Positions 9,251 to 19,243 of a stretch of DNA of 64,000 nt are shown here, one piece after another; position 1 is the first letter of the stretch; every line of letters begins with the position of its first letter. The notes under the pieces are model-generated. The model saw only the letters and a program-made list of their open reading frames with translations. It had not been told where the DNA came from and did no database searches. This stretch comes from Sphingobacteriaceae bacterium. Lineage in GTDB: Bacteria > Bacteroidota > Bacteroidia > B-17B0 > Aurantibacillaceae. Made by a program: the position numbers and the translations under genes. Location: the NCBI GenBank assembly GCA_947453445.1, contig CANGGP010000002.1:62001-126000 (forward strand), given 5' to 3'.

Positions 9251-10798
9251 ATGAATAAACCGTTATTAACCATCATCTCCATTTCATTTTCATTGGCCTT
9301 GTTGGTGCTCATTTGTTTTCAGGTTTTTTGGATTTCGAACGATTTTGATGCCCGACAAGATTTGTTTAAAGACCGCGTTGATAAAGCCCTCAACATCACT
9401 TCGGGCAAACTCGAAAAACTTAGCCACCGCGGAAATTATACCCGCATCACCAAAAGAACTCAGGGTATCGCGGCATTAAACCGCATGAACATTAAAGATC
9501 CCATCTCTTTTCGTTTAAGCGAAGAATTAAGTGTTGATAGCAACGGGCACCAAGTAAGCCGACTCACTACCAAAGACATTTCAAAAGACTCAACCTTCTT
9601 TGAATTTAATGCCACTGCCAACGGTTTTTTAAAACGCATTCGCAATCAGCAATCGGGTGGTCAGGCCAGCAGCAACGATTTGTTTAAGAACTTTCCAAAT
9701 GAAGTGAGTTTCTTTAACCGCACACTCACAGAAGACTTTTACAACGATTACAATTTAAAAGTAGATACTGTTTTATTGGACTCCATTTTAAAACACGAAT
9801 TATTAAAACAAAAAATCAAAGCCAATTACATCTATTATTTAACTTCACTCTATCCCGGAAGTCCGCACCACAGCGATTTGCAGCAAGCCGAAAATGTAAG
9901 CGATTCTTTGGGTGTTGACCATTATAAAGTAAATCTTTCACCGGGTAACCGTTTTGTTGAATCTGAATATTTAATCGTGGTGTTCCCTTCTCAAAAGGGA
10001 TATGTGTTTAAACAAATGTGGCCTTTCCTCATTACATCGGTGATTGTGATCATCATTTTAATTCTTTCCTTTTATTACATCACGGCCAATAATTTAAAAC
10101 AAAAGAAACTCTCTGAAATTAAAAATGATTTCATCAGTAACATGACCCATGAGTTTAAAACACCCATCAGTACCATTTCTTTGGCCAGCGAAATGCTTTC
10201 AGATGCCAGCATTGTACAAACACCCGAAAAACAAAGCAGGTTTTTAAAAATGATTCGTGATGAAAATAAGCGCCTGAGTGTTTTGGTTGAAAGCATCTTA
10301 CAAACCTCCATTTTAGATAAAGGCGAATTTAAACTCAAACTCAGTGAAGTGGATGTACATGAAATTATTAATACCGCCATTAACAACACCCAACTCTTAA
10401 TCGACCAACGAAACGGCATTATTCATACACAATTGGATGCATTGAAATTTAAACTTCAAGCCGACCGTGTGCATCTTACCAATATCATTTTTAATTTAAT
10501 TGACAATGCGATTAAATATTCGAGTAGCACGCCCGAAATTGTAATTACCACTTTTAATACAGCCGAAGGCATTATGGTGCAGGTAAAAGACAATGGCATT
10601 GGCATTTCAAAAGAAAACCAACGCAAAATATTTGATAAATTTTACCGTGTGCCCACAGGCAACGTGCACAATGTAAAAGGCTTCGGCTTGGGATTATCAT
10701 ACGTATTGGCCGTAGTGATGAAACACAATGGCACCATTTCGGTTAACAGCGAGGTGGGCAAGGGTAGTACTTTTAACGTACACTTGCCAATTTCGTAA
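9251..10798 (+). CDS. Sensor histidine kinase
   Basis: 515 residues. An N-terminal membrane helix (residues 5-25) and a second near 258-280 bracket a periplasmic sensor region of about 230 residues that I do not recognise. The cytoplasmic kinase follows. It has the H-box SNMTHEFKTPIS with phospho-acceptor His near 300, the N-box NLIDNAIKYSS, the G1 box VKDNGIGIS, the F-box KIFDKFYRV and the G2 box GFGLGLSYV. It pairs with the OmpR-type regulator that starts 70 nt downstream. A -7-like TACTTTTG sits only 5 nt before the ATG and lacks a -33 partner, so I do not call it a promoter. The signal is unknown. The neighbouring flavoprotein and the lack of a PAS domain do not settle it. Confidence 0.92.
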   Translation: MNKPLLTIISISFSLALLVLICFQVFWISNDFDARQDLFKDRVDKALNITSGKLEKLSHRGNYTRITKRTQGIAALNRMNIKDPISFRLSEELSVDSNGHQVSRLTTKDISKDSTFFEFNATANGFLKRIRNQQSGGQASSNDLFKNFPNEVSFFNRTLTEDFYNDYNLKVDTVLLDSILKHELLKQKIKANYIYYLTSLYPGSPHHSDLQQAENVSDSLGVDHYKVNLSPGNRFVESEYLIVVFPSQKGYVFKQMWPFLITSVIVIIILILSFYYITANNLKQKKLSEIKNDFISNMTHEFKTPISTISLASEMLSDASIVQTPEKQSRFLKMIRDENKRLSVLVESILQTSILDKGEFKLKLSEVDVHEIINTAINNTQLLIDQRNGIIHTQLDALKFKLQADRVHLTNIIFNLIDNAIKYSSSTPEIVITTFNTAEGIMVQVKDNGIGISKENQRKIFDKFYRVPTGNVHNVKGFGLGLSYVLAVVMKHNGTISVNSEVGKGSTFNVHLPIS

Positions 10799-10868
10799 TA
10801 ATTGTTAATTTTGTTAAAACACATCTTTTACTTTATACCTTTAATCATATCATTTTAACAAATAAAAT

Positions 10869-11570
10869 ATGGATACTGTTAAAACAAAAATATTATTAGT
10901 CGAAGATGATCCTAGTTTGGGACCTCTTTTATTGGAGTACCTCGAAGCAAAAGGCTTTGAAGCCAAGCTAGCCGAAGACGGAAAAAAGGGCAGCGACATG
11001 TTCTTTAAAGGCACTTACGATTTATTACTTTTAGATGTGATGATGCCTGTAAAAGACGGACTCACTTTGGCAAAAGAAATACGTGTAGCAGATAAAAACG
11101 TGCCGATTATTTTCCTCACAGCCAAAAGCATGAAGGAAGACACCATTGAAGGTTTTAATGCCGGTGCCGACGATTATATTACCAAGCCATTTAGCATGGA
11201 AGAATTATTGGCACGCGTTACCGCTGTTTTGCGTCGCACCAACAAAATGCGTTCATCGGCCGGTGAAGAAGTTGATTTTAAAATCGGTAAATACCAATTT
11301 AACGCCGAAAAACAAGTATTGCAACACAATGGCGAAGAACAAAAATTAACCACCAAAGAAAGCCAACTATTGCGTTTGTTATGCGTGCATAAAAATGATG
11401 TGTTGGATAGAACTTTCGCCCTTAAATCAATTTGGCACGATGATAATTACTTTAACGGCCGAAGCATGGATGTATACATTGCCAAATTACGCAAGTACCT
11501 AAAGGATGATACCAAAGTAGAAATCATTAACATTCACGGCAAGGGTTTTAAATTGTTGATTAATCAATAA
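10869..11570 (+). CDS. OmpR-family response regulator
   Basis: 233 residues. The receiver domain holds the acidic pair (EDD, residues 12-14), the phosphorylation site Asp56 in LLLDVMMP, Thr84 and Lys106 in DDYITKPF. A winged-helix DNA-binding domain follows from about 135 (LTTKESQLLRLL, SMDVYIAKLRKYL, IHGKGFKLL). It should bind DNA as a dimer when phosphorylated by the kinase encoded just upstream. Together they form a complete two-component system, with the kinase gene first, the less common order. The gene ends before a strong bidirectional terminator shared with the converging protease gene. Target genes cannot be read from the sequence. Confidence 0.95.
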   Translation: MDTVKTKILLVEDDPSLGPLLLEYLEAKGFEAKLAEDGKKGSDMFFKGTYDLLLLDVMMPVKDGLTLAKEIRVADKNVPIIFLTAKSMKEDTIEGFNAGADDYITKPFSMEELLARVTAVLRRTNKMRSSAGEEVDFKIGKYQFNAEKQVLQHNGEEQKLTTKESQLLRLLCVHKNDVLDRTFALKSIWHDDNYFNGRSMDVYIAKLRKYLKDDTKVEIINIHGKGFKLLINQ

Positions 11571-11587
11571 ATTAAAATAAAGGCATA

Positions 11588-11622
11588 AAAAAATCCCCAT
11601 TCACTTCGAATGGGGATTTTTT
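11588..11622. terminator. Bidirectional rho-independent terminator
   Basis: A 15-bp stem (AAAAAATCCCCATTC and its complement) encloses the loop ACTTC, with an A-run on the left and a T-run on the right. It lies between the response regulator (plus, stop at 11570) and the secreted protease (minus, stop at 11639). It can end both converging transcripts. Confidence 0.88.
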
Positions 11623-11638
11623 GTTTTGTAGATGATTT

Positions 11639-13951
11639 TTATTCCTTCACCAATTTAAACATCGATTGCTGGTTGCCATTCACCAATTGAATAAAGTACA
11701 CACCGTTTGGCAATTCGCTTAAATTCAAATCTTCATTTAATTGCGATTTGTTTTTGTAATGGTTTTGCAGTACCGATTGTCCGAGTACATTGCGAATTGT
11801 TAGATTGGTAAGCTCTTTACTGTTTAGAGTAGAAGCACTTAAATAAATGCTTTGTTTAAAAGGATTTGGATACACTTGTAAACCAAGATTATTTTCTTTA
11901 CTAATCACTTTTACATTCACATCAGATGGTGGTGGTGGTGCATCGGTGGTGATGGTAAACACATTGTTGCCAATATCATAAAAAACATTGCCTTTGCTTT
12001 CAACTTTAATACGGCAAGTGGTAATATTGGCACTAACGGTTGGCACTGTTACCATTTGATAACCATCGTTTGGTGTTGATGCCATTAATACCGAATAAGT
12101 AGTGCCACTATTAAACGAAATTAAAATACGTACCGAGTCACATGCCACCGGGGCTTGATCAGTACCATTCACATCCCACTTCACGGTATCTAAAGCACTC
12201 GAATACCATACAACCCCTGTTGCACTTGGATAAGTTACGGTAAAGGGTCCTGATGCATCAACCACCACTTGGTTGTTGGCATAACACACGCCGCCGCCGC
12301 CCATTTTATTGTCGCGAGCTGTCAAGCGGAAATTTAATGTTTGTGCAGTACTTGGTAAATATTCGCCACGGGTTCCGGTATAATTGCCACTGTTCACCAC
12401 AGTTGCATTAGGAAAAAAGCGCGTTACGTTTGTGTTGGGTATATACGAACGGAAATAGGGTCTTGCACCTGTATTCCAACTGCTGGTTGTTAAACCGGCA
12501 TCCATTTCTTCCCAAGAATAAGTTAATGCATCACCATCAGGATCAGTGGCACTGCCGGTTAAAAAGAAAGGCGTTGATTTTGGAATGGTGTAGCTCATTG
12601 AACCATTTACCACAGGTGCTTGATTGCCGGATGGAATGATCACTGCACAACTATTGCCGCTCGAAAAGTTTGTGTAATTAATAATCTCATCATAACTCAC
12701 GGCATGAAAATAAGCGATGCTATTGTTGGCTAAATTATCAATCGAGCCACAAATACCGGCATAAGCCATAATGGTTACACCACTGCCCGGTTCCATTGAA
12801 GTTGAACCATTTCGGTTACCTGAACAACTTCCTGTTCCACAGTTAAAAGTATGATTACCGCCAAATTGATGTCCCATTTCATGCGCTACATAATCAATGT
12901 CGTATGGATCGCCTACAGGACTTGGGCTTCCGGTGATGCCCTTGGCTTTGATACCTGATTGACACACACAACCTAAATTGGCTAAGCCGCCGCCGCCTGT
13001 GCTAAAAGTATGACCAATGTCGTAATTGGCCGAACCAATGTTGGCATTAATCACCGTTTGACTTTCGTTGATTAAAGTATTTGCATTGTTATTTCCGGCA
13101 AAAGGATCGGTGCTTGCATTGGTAAATACCACCGCTGTTTCGGTAGCAACCAAAACCAAACGCACTGCAATTTCTTTTTCATAAACGCCATCCACACGGT
13201 TAACGCTGGTAACTATTTTGGCCAATGTTTGTGCTACACTTGGCGCGCCAACACCGGTTGCTGCAGCGGCATATTCACCGGTACAAGCCACCGCCAAACG
13301 GTAACTTCTTAAATTAGCACCAACACAAGGCGCTGCGGCAGTTTTAGCGCCAGTGTTTGCGTTATTTGATTTATTCGGTTTTTGTTCCCCGTTTTCTTTG
13401 AGTCCCAATACACCCGATTCAATCATCACATCACTTGCAGATTTCACAAAATCGTTGGTGTAATAACTAATGTATTGATTGGTATTACCCAAACAATATG
13501 GGTCGATAAAAAAATCGCCATTGATGCTTAACACCATGCCATGGAATCCGAATTCAGTCCAATCTAATTTGCCGCTGGCATAAGGATCATCAATGCCTTT
13601 AATGCTAAATGTTTTCATATTTGGAAAAGCCGCCGCCAAGGCTTCTTCCATCATGGGCGCTTCAATCACTCTGAAACGTTGAATGCGACCGTCGGGCAAA
13701 GGCAAGTTGATGACACATGCGCTTTGATTAATGGTCACATTTTTTTCGAGTGGCGCCGAAAACAAAGCAGATTTAAAGGCTTGCACATCCAACTGTAAAC
13801 TGATGAATTTTTGTGGCACAATTTGACGTTTGCCGCTTACTTGCACCGATGATTCATCGATCACTTGCCAATTGCTGCTTGCGCCGCCTTGGGCCAAAAC
13901 CGGTCCGCTCAAGCAAAGTACTGAAGCAAGACTAATAAATAATTTTTTCAT
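11639..13951 (-). CDS. Secreted reprolysin-like zinc metalloprotease with T9SS sorting domain
   Basis: 770 residues. Signal peptide MKKLFISLASVLCLSGPVLAQ, then a propeptide-like region of about 190 residues. The metalloprotease domain (about 205-450) has the extended zinc signature HEMGHQFGGNHTF near residue 356, the HExxHxxGxxH of the metzincin clan. It is followed by MAYAGICGS, where Met can form the Met-turn. Next come an Ig-like segment (PVVNGSMSYTIPKSTPFFL and DPDGDALTYSWEEMD), a Pro-rich hinge (PPPPS) and a type A T9SS sorting domain (VYPNPFKQSIYLSAS ... LPNGVYFIQLVNG). It should be exported as a zymogen and work outside the cell on proteins. It is transcribed alone, from a promoter with a good Bacteroidota consensus. 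Confidence 0.92.
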   Translation of the reverse strand: MKKLFISLASVLCLSGPVLAQGGASSNWQVIDESSVQVSGKRQIVPQKFISLQLDVQAFKSALFSAPLEKNVTINQSACVINLPLPDGRIQRFRVIEAPMMEEALAAAFPNMKTFSIKGIDDPYASGKLDWTEFGFHGMVLSINGDFFIDPYCLGNTNQYISYYTNDFVKSASDVMIESGVLGLKENGEQKPNKSNNANTGAKTAAAPCVGANLRSYRLAVACTGEYAAAATGVGAPSVAQTLAKIVTSVNRVDGVYEKEIAVRLVLVATETAVVFTNASTDPFAGNNNANTLINESQTVINANIGSANYDIGHTFSTGGGGLANLGCVCQSGIKAKGITGSPSPVGDPYDIDYVAHEMGHQFGGNHTFNCGTGSCSGNRNGSTSMEPGSGVTIMAYAGICGSIDNLANNSIAYFHAVSYDEIINYTNFSSGNSCAVIIPSGNQAPVVNGSMSYTIPKSTPFFLTGSATDPDGDALTYSWEEMDAGLTTSSWNTGARPYFRSYIPNTNVTRFFPNATVVNSGNYTGTRGEYLPSTAQTLNFRLTARDNKMGGGGVCYANNQVVVDASGPFTVTYPSATGVVWYSSALDTVKWDVNGTDQAPVACDSVRILISFNSGTTYSVLMASTPNDGYQMVTVPTVSANITTCRIKVESKGNVFYDIGNNVFTITTDAPPPPSDVNVKVISKENNLGLQVYPNPFKQSIYLSASTLNSKELTNLTIRNVLGQSVLQNHYKNKSQLNEDLNLSELPNGVYFIQLVNGNQQSMFKLVKE

Positions 13952-14009
13952 TTTGATGTATTAATTTATATGTAATTCTTGGGGTTTTGAATTGCAAAAG
14001 CCCAATTTC

Positions 14010-14039
14010 CAAATATAGGAAATCAACCAAACAATCAAA
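14010..14039 (-). promoter_or_regulatory. Bacteroidota-type promoter for the secreted metalloprotease
   Basis: On the minus strand TTTG (14036-14039), an 18-nt spacer and TATATTTG (14010-14017) match both boxes of the consensus TTTG-N19-TAnnTTTG with one base less spacing. It lies about 60 nt before the protease ATG at 13951. Confidence 0.6.
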
Positions 14040-14178
14040 TATAAATTGAAAAAATGAGGGAAAAATAAGAATGGATAGGGCGAATGGAAAGAGCCGTGCA
14101 ACAGATGAACTTTAACGAAAAAATAGTAACTTAGTTAAAACCTCTATTTGCCTAAAATATCCCTTGTAATTTATTCCG

Positions 14179-14703
14179 ATGTTTAAATACCTTAAAATAT
14201 TTATCTTTTTAACGCTAATTCTCCTAACCAACTTTGCCTGTCGCAAATACGAATATCCCGAAAGTACATTCAAGGGCGACCCAAGTACACCATCAAATAA
14301 TCCATTGTATGGCAGCATTACAAAGTACAATGTTAATGGCATTGATAGTTTAAATCTTCTTGATGTATACATTGATACAGCCTACAGCATTAGCAAGGTG
14401 GGTAGAAATTTTAAAATTCAAATTAAAGAATGTGAAATTAGTAATTTAACCATGAGAGGCAATTATGTTGACCTTGGCTATGGCTGGGGAGACAGGGGCA
14501 TGGCACTAATAAGTTATACCTTTAGTAAAGATAGAAAAAAAGTAAAAATTAATTTTATGAATAATCATATCGCACTCGATAAAAACTTATTTATTGATAA
14601 AGATATTTGGTGGCAGATAATTAGATTAACGCCGGATCAGAGCCCCTTTAAATTAAAAACGACTCTTGACAACGGCAATACTTACGAAATACAAATTAGA
14701 TAA
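14179..14703 (+). CDS. Small putative lipoprotein of unknown function
   Basis: 174 residues. The N terminus is Lys-rich and then strongly hydrophobic, ending in a Cys (IFIFLTLILLTNFAC, Cys near 22). This resembles a lipoprotein signal, although the residues before the Cys are not a textbook lipobox. The mature part is hydrophilic with alternating beta-strand-like stretches and no motif I recognise. The region, together with the ORF6N gene next door, looks more AT-rich than its surroundings, which could mean later acquisition. No gene partner lies close by: the protease is divergent and the next gene is on the other strand. It could be a lineage-specific envelope protein. The open frame is convincing by length and signal, the function is unknown. 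Confidence 0.6.
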   Translation: MFKYLKIFIFLTLILLTNFACRKYEYPESTFKGDPSTPSNNPLYGSITKYNVNGIDSLNLLDVYIDTAYSISKVGRNFKIQIKECEISNLTMRGNYVDLGYGWGDRGMALISYTFSKDRKKVKINFMNNHIALDKNLFIDKDIWWQIIRLTPDQSPFKLKTTLDNGNTYEIQIR

Positions 14704-14909
14704 TGAGTAAATGAAATGAGAGTGTAATCAAAATTTCAAGACACACAGATTCAATAAAATTCTTGGAAACTAAGAATAAGATTATGAAAAAATTTAAATG
14801 TTTAATCTAAATCTTATTTTCATTGCAAAATTTATTTTTCGCACCTAAATGTTAGGATAGAGGATGTTTTCTTTATCGATAATCTTTAATTTTTTCTTAG
14901 AGAGCCTGC

Positions 14910-15389
14910 TTAAAGACTTTGATTAAATCCAATCTGTTTTGTTGATTTTGTTTTAATTTTCTGATCCATCAGTTCATCGAGGTATTGAAAGACAAGCTCA
15001 ATATTTTTTGTATTATTTTCGGTTTTATGGATTAATTTTTCAATTGCCAATCGCAGCTCAGTATGATCAATCATGGCTTGCCTTAGTTTTGAAAATAGTC
15101 GCATGATTTGAATGTTAACCGTAATAGCCTTTTTGCTGTTCAGAACACTTGAGAGCATTAGCACGCCATGTTCTGTGAACGCATAAGGTAAAAACTTACT
15201 GTGTTTCCCCCTTTTTAAGGTGCCAAATTGGCTCCTTAAAATGTCATTCTCTGAATTTGTTACTTCAAACATAAAGTCTATAGGAAATCTATCGATGTTT
15301 CTATTCACTTGTCTTTTAAGTTGTTTGGTATCAACGCCATATAGTTCAGCTAAATCTCTATCAAGCATTACCTTTTGATTTCTTAGCAA
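14910..15389 (-). CDS. ORF6N-domain protein, start uncertain
   Basis: The body is an ORF6N domain, a phage-type DNA-associated domain often found next to KilA-N or BRO proteins: VMLDRDLAELYGVDTKQLKRQVNRN, then RFPIDFMFEVT, and LPYAFTEHGVLMLSSVL. The C-terminal part is a helix carrying FQYLDELMDQK and ends in KQIGFNQSL, as intact relatives do. The listed start is a TTG at 15389. Family similarity (VPEEVLQNKIY) continues upstream in the same frame for about 15 further codons to near 15430 without any ATG before an in-frame TAA. So the original ATG is probably lost or replaced by a rare start, and the gene may be decaying or poorly expressed. Such genes are scattered through Bacteroidota chromosomes, often on accessory DNA. 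Confidence 0.75.
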   Translation of the reverse strand: MLRNQKVMLDRDLAELYGVDTKQLKRQVNRNIDRFPIDFMFEVTNSENDILRSQFGTLKRGKHSKFLPYAFTEHGVLMLSSVLNSKKAITVNIQIMRLFSKLRQAMIDHTELRLAIEKLIHKTENNTKNIELVFQYLDELMDQKIKTKSTKQIGFNQSL

Positions 15390-15506
15390 ATAAATTTTGT
15401 TTTGAAGGACCTCTTCGGGAACTATTAAATTATTTTCAGGGTTTTTAATTTGAAATATAAAATTAGCTTAGAATAGCTCAATTGCTTGCCAGAAATTATA
15501 GCAAAT

Positions 15507-15539
15507 AAAAAAGCCCCTCAGTTTTTACCGAGAGGCTTT
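15507..15539 (-). terminator. Rho-independent terminator after nrdA
   Basis: On the minus strand AAAGCC-TCTC pairs with GAGG-GGCTTT around a short A-rich loop and is followed by six T. It lies about 75 nt past the nrdA stop codon and beyond the palindrome at 15549-15606. Confidence 0.72.
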
Positions 15540-15548
15540 AATATATTT

Positions 15549-15606
15549 GCCACGAATTTCACTAATTACCACGAATAGATTAGTGTAAATTCGTGCAATT
15601 CGTGGC
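15549..15606. repeat. Intergenic imperfect palindrome of the CACGAATT family
   Basis: Outer arms GCCACGAATT (15549-15558) and AATTCGTGGC (15597-15606) are perfect complements. Inner arms CACTAAT (15560-15566) and ATTAGTG (15579-15585) also pair. The same words (AATTCGTG, AAATTAGTGG, AATTCGTGGC) form the core of the tandem array at 46591-47053. It lies between the nrdA stop and its terminator. Confidence 0.7.
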
Positions 15607-15613
15607 TTATTTC

Positions 15614-18031
15614 TTAAGATCCACAAGCCTCACAGCCTTCAGGATTATCCAAACTGCAAGCCAATTGCGCTTGTTGTTCTTCAAAACTCAACACATGGCC
15701 TTGTCCGCGGTCAACCACCAATTGGTCTTCGTTGCCTAACACAAAAGTTGGTTGTGCCAAAGCACCTTGATCAACCGTAAACTTAATGGCATCGGCTGCT
15801 GCTTTGGTACGTAAATAATACATGCCGGTTTTTAATCCTTTTTTCCAAGAATAGAAATGCGCCGAGCTCATTTTTGCAAAGTTGGCGTCTTGAATAAACA
15901 AGTTCAACGATTGCGATTGATCAATAAAGGCACCTCTATCAGCAGCCATATCAATAATGGTACGTTGTTTAATTTCCCAAACAGTTTTGTACAACTCCTT
16001 AATGTTTTGTGGCACTTCAGGAATATTTTGTACCGAACCATTAGCGGCAATAATTTTGTTTTTTAAGTTCTCGTTCCAAATACCCAATTTTACTAAGTCG
16101 CGTAACAAGTGTTTGTTCACCACTACGAACTCTCCGCTTAATACGCGGCGTGTGTAAATGTTGCTGGTGTATGGTTCAAAACATTCGTTGTTGCCTAAAA
16201 TTTGAGAAGTGCTTGCTGTTGGCATTGGTGCTAACAATAAACTGTTGCGGATACCGTATTTCATGATTTCTTCACGCAATACATCCCATTCCCAACGCGG
16301 ACTTGGCGTTACATTCCACATATCGTGTTGGAAAATACCTTTTGATACCGGTGAACCAGGATAAGTTTCGTAAGCACCATCCACTTTCGCCAAATCTTTA
16401 CTGGCAGTTAAGGCCGCAAAATAAATGGTTTCGAAAATTTCTGAATTTAATTTTTTGGCTTCTTCACTTTCAAAAGGGTAACGCATTAAAATAAATGCAT
16501 CCGCTAAACCTTGCACACCTAGACCAATTGGGCGGTGACGCATGTTGCTGTTTTTTGCCTCAGGTACCGGATAATAATTGCGGTCGATGATTTTGTTGAG
16601 GTTTAATGTGGCTTGATACGTGATTTCAAATAATTTGTTGTGGTCGAATGTGTTTGCTTTTTCATCCACAAAACGTGGTAAAGCAATAGATGCAAGGTTA
16701 CAAACGGCTACTTCATCAGGACTGGTATACTCAAGAATTTCGGTACACAAGTTGCTCGATTTAATGGTACCTAAATTTTGTTGGTTTGATTTTGAATTGG
16801 CAGCATCTTTAAATAACATGTAAGGATTACCGGTTTCAATTTGCGCTTCGATAATGGCAGCCCATAATTCGCGTGCTTTAATTTGTTTACGGAAACGACC
16901 TTCACTTTCATACTTTGTATACAAGGCTTCAAAAGCTTCGCTGTGGCAGTCGCTGAGGCCCGGACATTCGTTCGGACACATCAAACTCCAATCACCTTCT
17001 GCTTCCACACGTTTCATAAACAAATCCGGAATCCACAATGCGGTGAACAAATCACGTGCACGCATTTCTTCTTTACCGTGGTTTTTACGAATGTCTAAAA
17101 AGTCATAAATATCAGCATGCCATGGCTCTAGGTAAACGGCAATTGAACCTTTGCGTTTTCCGCCGCCTTGGTCAACATAACGGGCAGTTTCGTTGTACAC
17201 TTTCAACATTGGGATAATACCATTGCTGGTACCATTGGTGCCCTTGATGTATGAGCCGGTGGCGCGTACATTGTGAATGCTAATACCAATACCGCCTGCG
17301 CTTTGCGAAATTTTAGCGCATTGTTTTAAAGTATCGTAAATGCCGTCGATGCTGTCGTCTTTTACTTGCAACAAGAAACACGAGCTCATTTGTGGTTTTG
17401 GTGTACCGGCATTAAATAAGGTTGGTGTAGCATGTGTGAACCAACGTTCACTCATTAAATTATAAGTACGAATAGCAGCTTCAATATCGTTTTTGTGAAT
17501 GCCTACAGCAACACGCATAATCATGTGTTGTGGGCGTTCAGCAACACGATTATTCATTTTTAATAAATACGATCTTTCTAAAGTTTTAAAACCAAAATAA
17601 TCATAACCAAAATCACGGTCGTAAATAATCGATGAATCCAAGGTATGTGCATTGGCCATTACGATTTCGTATACATCGTCGGCAATTAAAGCGGCGCGTA
17701 AACCGTTTTTAGGATCGATGTAGTTGTATAAAGCTTCAACCGTTTTTGAAAATGATTTGATTGTGTTTTTGTGTAAGTTGCTTACAGCAATGCGTGATGC
17801 CAACTGCGCGTAATCAGGATGACGAACAGTTAATGAAGCGGCAGTTTCTGCAGCCAAATTATCCAATTCGCTGGTGGTTACACCATCATAAACACCATCA
17901 ATTACTTTTTTAGCTACTAAAATTGGATCCACATGTGTGGGCTCCAAACCATAACTAAGTTTTTGAATACGTGCAGTAATTTTGTCGAATTTTACTGATT
18001 CACGGGTGCCATCTCTTTTTAATACAAACAT
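15614..18031 (-). CDS. nrdA: Class Ia ribonucleoside-diphosphate reductase, alpha subunit
   Basis: Large catalytic subunit (805 residues) that reduces ribonucleoside diphosphates to deoxy forms for DNA synthesis. An N-terminal ATP-cone ([22 protein letters not shown]) gives dATP/ATP control of overall activity. The active-site Cys lies in SSCFLLQV near 215. The radical Cys with its Asn and Glu partners is in NLCTEI near 427, and the second disulfide Cys is in [11 protein letters not shown]. The radical-transfer tyrosine pair is in GMYYLRTKA. The C-terminal tail ends [14 protein letters not shown], the swinging Cys pair re-reduced by thioredoxin. It lies 240 nt downstream of nrdB on the same strand. 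A small hairpin with a GAAA-type loop (CCGAT/ATCGG, 18065-18078) sits in its leader. Confidence 0.97.
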   Translation of the reverse strand: MFVLKRDGTRESVKFDKITARIQKLSYGLEPTHVDPILVAKKVIDGVYDGVTTSELDNLAAETAASLTVRHPDYAQLASRIAVSNLHKNTIKSFSKTVEALYNYIDPKNGLRAALIADDVYEIVMANAHTLDSSIIYDRDFGYDYFGFKTLERSYLLKMNNRVAERPQHMIMRVAVGIHKNDIEAAIRTYNLMSERWFTHATPTLFNAGTPKPQMSSCFLLQVKDDSIDGIYDTLKQCAKISQSAGGIGISIHNVRATGSYIKGTNGTSNGIIPMLKVYNETARYVDQGGGKRKGSIAVYLEPWHADIYDFLDIRKNHGKEEMRARDLFTALWIPDLFMKRVEAEGDWSLMCPNECPGLSDCHSEAFEALYTKYESEGRFRKQIKARELWAAIIEAQIETGNPYMLFKDAANSKSNQQNLGTIKSSNLCTEILEYTSPDEVAVCNLASIALPRFVDEKANTFDHNKLFEITYQATLNLNKIIDRNYYPVPEAKNSNMRHRPIGLGVQGLADAFILMRYPFESEEAKKLNSEIFETIYFAALTASKDLAKVDGAYETYPGSPVSKGIFQHDMWNVTPSPRWEWDVLREEIMKYGIRNSLLLAPMPTASTSQILGNNECFEPYTSNIYTRRVLSGEFVVVNKHLLRDLVKLGIWNENLKNKIIAANGSVQNIPEVPQNIKELYKTVWEIKQRTIIDMAADRGAFIDQSQSLNLFIQDANFAKMSSAHFYSWKKGLKTGMYYLRTKAAADAIKFTVDQGALAQPTFVLGNEDQLVVDRGQGHVLSFEEQQAQLACSLDNPEGCEACGS

Positions 18032-18271
18032 ACGCCTTTGGTTTAAATTAGTTTTTGAGTTAAGCCGATTTTCATCGGGTTTTGGTTATAACAAGATACT
18101 TTCAAAAAGTGCCTTTTAATTTTCGTTTTTTTTAATGTTTCAACAATTCAATTTTAATTAGTTCTTTATCCTTTTTTTAAAATTTGGGGGCTAAAATTCC
18201 CCTGCCGGCTAAAAACCGACTTATCAAGTTACCACTTTAAAATAGGGAATAAAAACCTTAAATGTTAAAAT

Positions 18272-19243
18272 TTAGAAATCCTCATCTAAATTAAACACGT
18301 TGTTTTCTTCTTTGTTATTCATCACGCCGGCCTTTTGGTATTCAGCCACGCGTTTTTCAAAGAAGTTGGTTTTACCCTGCAACGAAATCATTTCCATGAA
18401 ATCGAATGGGTTGGAAGCATTGTAAAACTTATTGCAATCAAGGGCCACCAATAATCTGTCTGCCACAAACTCAATGTATTGGCACATTAAGTCTGAATTC
18501 ATTCCAATTAATTTCACCGGAATGGCATCCACCACAAATTTCTTTTCAATGCTTACGGCATCGGTAATAATTTGGGTTACTTGTTCTTTTGGTAATTTGT
18601 TTTTTACATAGTGGGCATACAACAAACAAGCAAAATCACAATGCAAACCTTCATCACGGCTAATTAACTCATTACTGAATGTTAAGCCCGGCATTAAACC
18701 ACGCTTCTTCAACCAGAAAATAGAGCAAAATGAACCTGAAAAGAAAATTCCTTCAACAGCCGCAAAGGCAATTAACCTTTCGGCAAAAGAACCGTTATTA
18801 ATCCAACGCAAAGCCCATTGTGCCTTTTCGCCAACACAAGGTACCGTGTCAACAGCATGCAACAGATGGTCCTTTTCAGTAGGATCTTTAATATAAGTGT
18901 CAATTAATAATGAGTATGTTTCGGAATGGATATTCTCCATCATGATTTGAAATCCGTAAAAACAACGGGCTTCAGGGTATTGCACTTCGTTTAAGAAGTT
19001 AATCGCTAAGTTTTCGTTTACAATACCATCGCTGGCAGCAAAAAATGCCAACACATGTTTAATAAAGTGTTTTTCGTTATCGTTTAATTTATTGTTCCAA
19101 TCTGTAATGTCTGAAGCAAGGTCAATTTCTTCGGCCGTCCAAAAGCTCGCTTCGGCTTTTTTGTAAAATTCCCAAATGTCTTTGTATTTGATTGGGAAGA
19201 GGACGAAGCGGTCCTTATTTTCAACAAGTATTGGTTCTATCAT
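18272..19243 (-). CDS. nrdB: Class Ia ribonucleoside-diphosphate reductase, beta subunit
   Basis: 323-residue small subunit that holds the di-iron/tyrosyl radical needed by NrdA. The metal and radical motifs are present: FWTAEEID near 35, MENIHSETY near 107 (Glu, His and the radical Tyr), and [10 protein letters not shown] near 195 (Glu and His). The tyrosine is retained, so this is a conventional class Ia rather than a radical-less class Ic enzyme. The C terminus NVFNLDEDF is the docking peptide for the alpha subunit. nrdB precedes nrdA with a 240-nt gap that holds no gene and no clear terminator, so a common message is possible. I did not find an NrdR box. Confidence 0.96.
   Translation of the reverse strand: MIEPILVENKDRFVLFPIKYKDIWEFYKKAEASFWTAEEIDLASDITDWNNKLNDNEKHFIKHVLAFFAASDGIVNENLAINFLNEVQYPEARCFYGFQIMMENIHSETYSLLIDTYIKDPTEKDHLLHAVDTVPCVGEKAQWALRWINNGSFAERLIAFAAVEGIFFSGSFCSIFWLKKRGLMPGLTFSNELISRDEGLHCDFACLLYAHYVKNKLPKEQVTQIITDAVSIEKKFVVDAIPVKLIGMNSDLMCQYIEFVADRLLVALDCNKFYNASNPFDFMEMISLQGKTNFFEKRVAEYQKAGVMNNKEENNVFNLDEDF

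Noticed and set aside
14775-14818. Inverted repeat AATAAGATT/AATCTTATT after the small lipoprotein gene
   Set aside because: A 9-bp AT-only stem with a loop of about 26 nt is weak as a terminator and could be chance in AT-rich DNA.
18032-18271. Riboswitch or NrdR box between nrdB and nrdA
   Set aside because: Only a small GAAA-loop hairpin and a few short G/C runs are visible. I could not fit the conserved core of a cobalamin or other riboswitch, nor an NrdR box pair.
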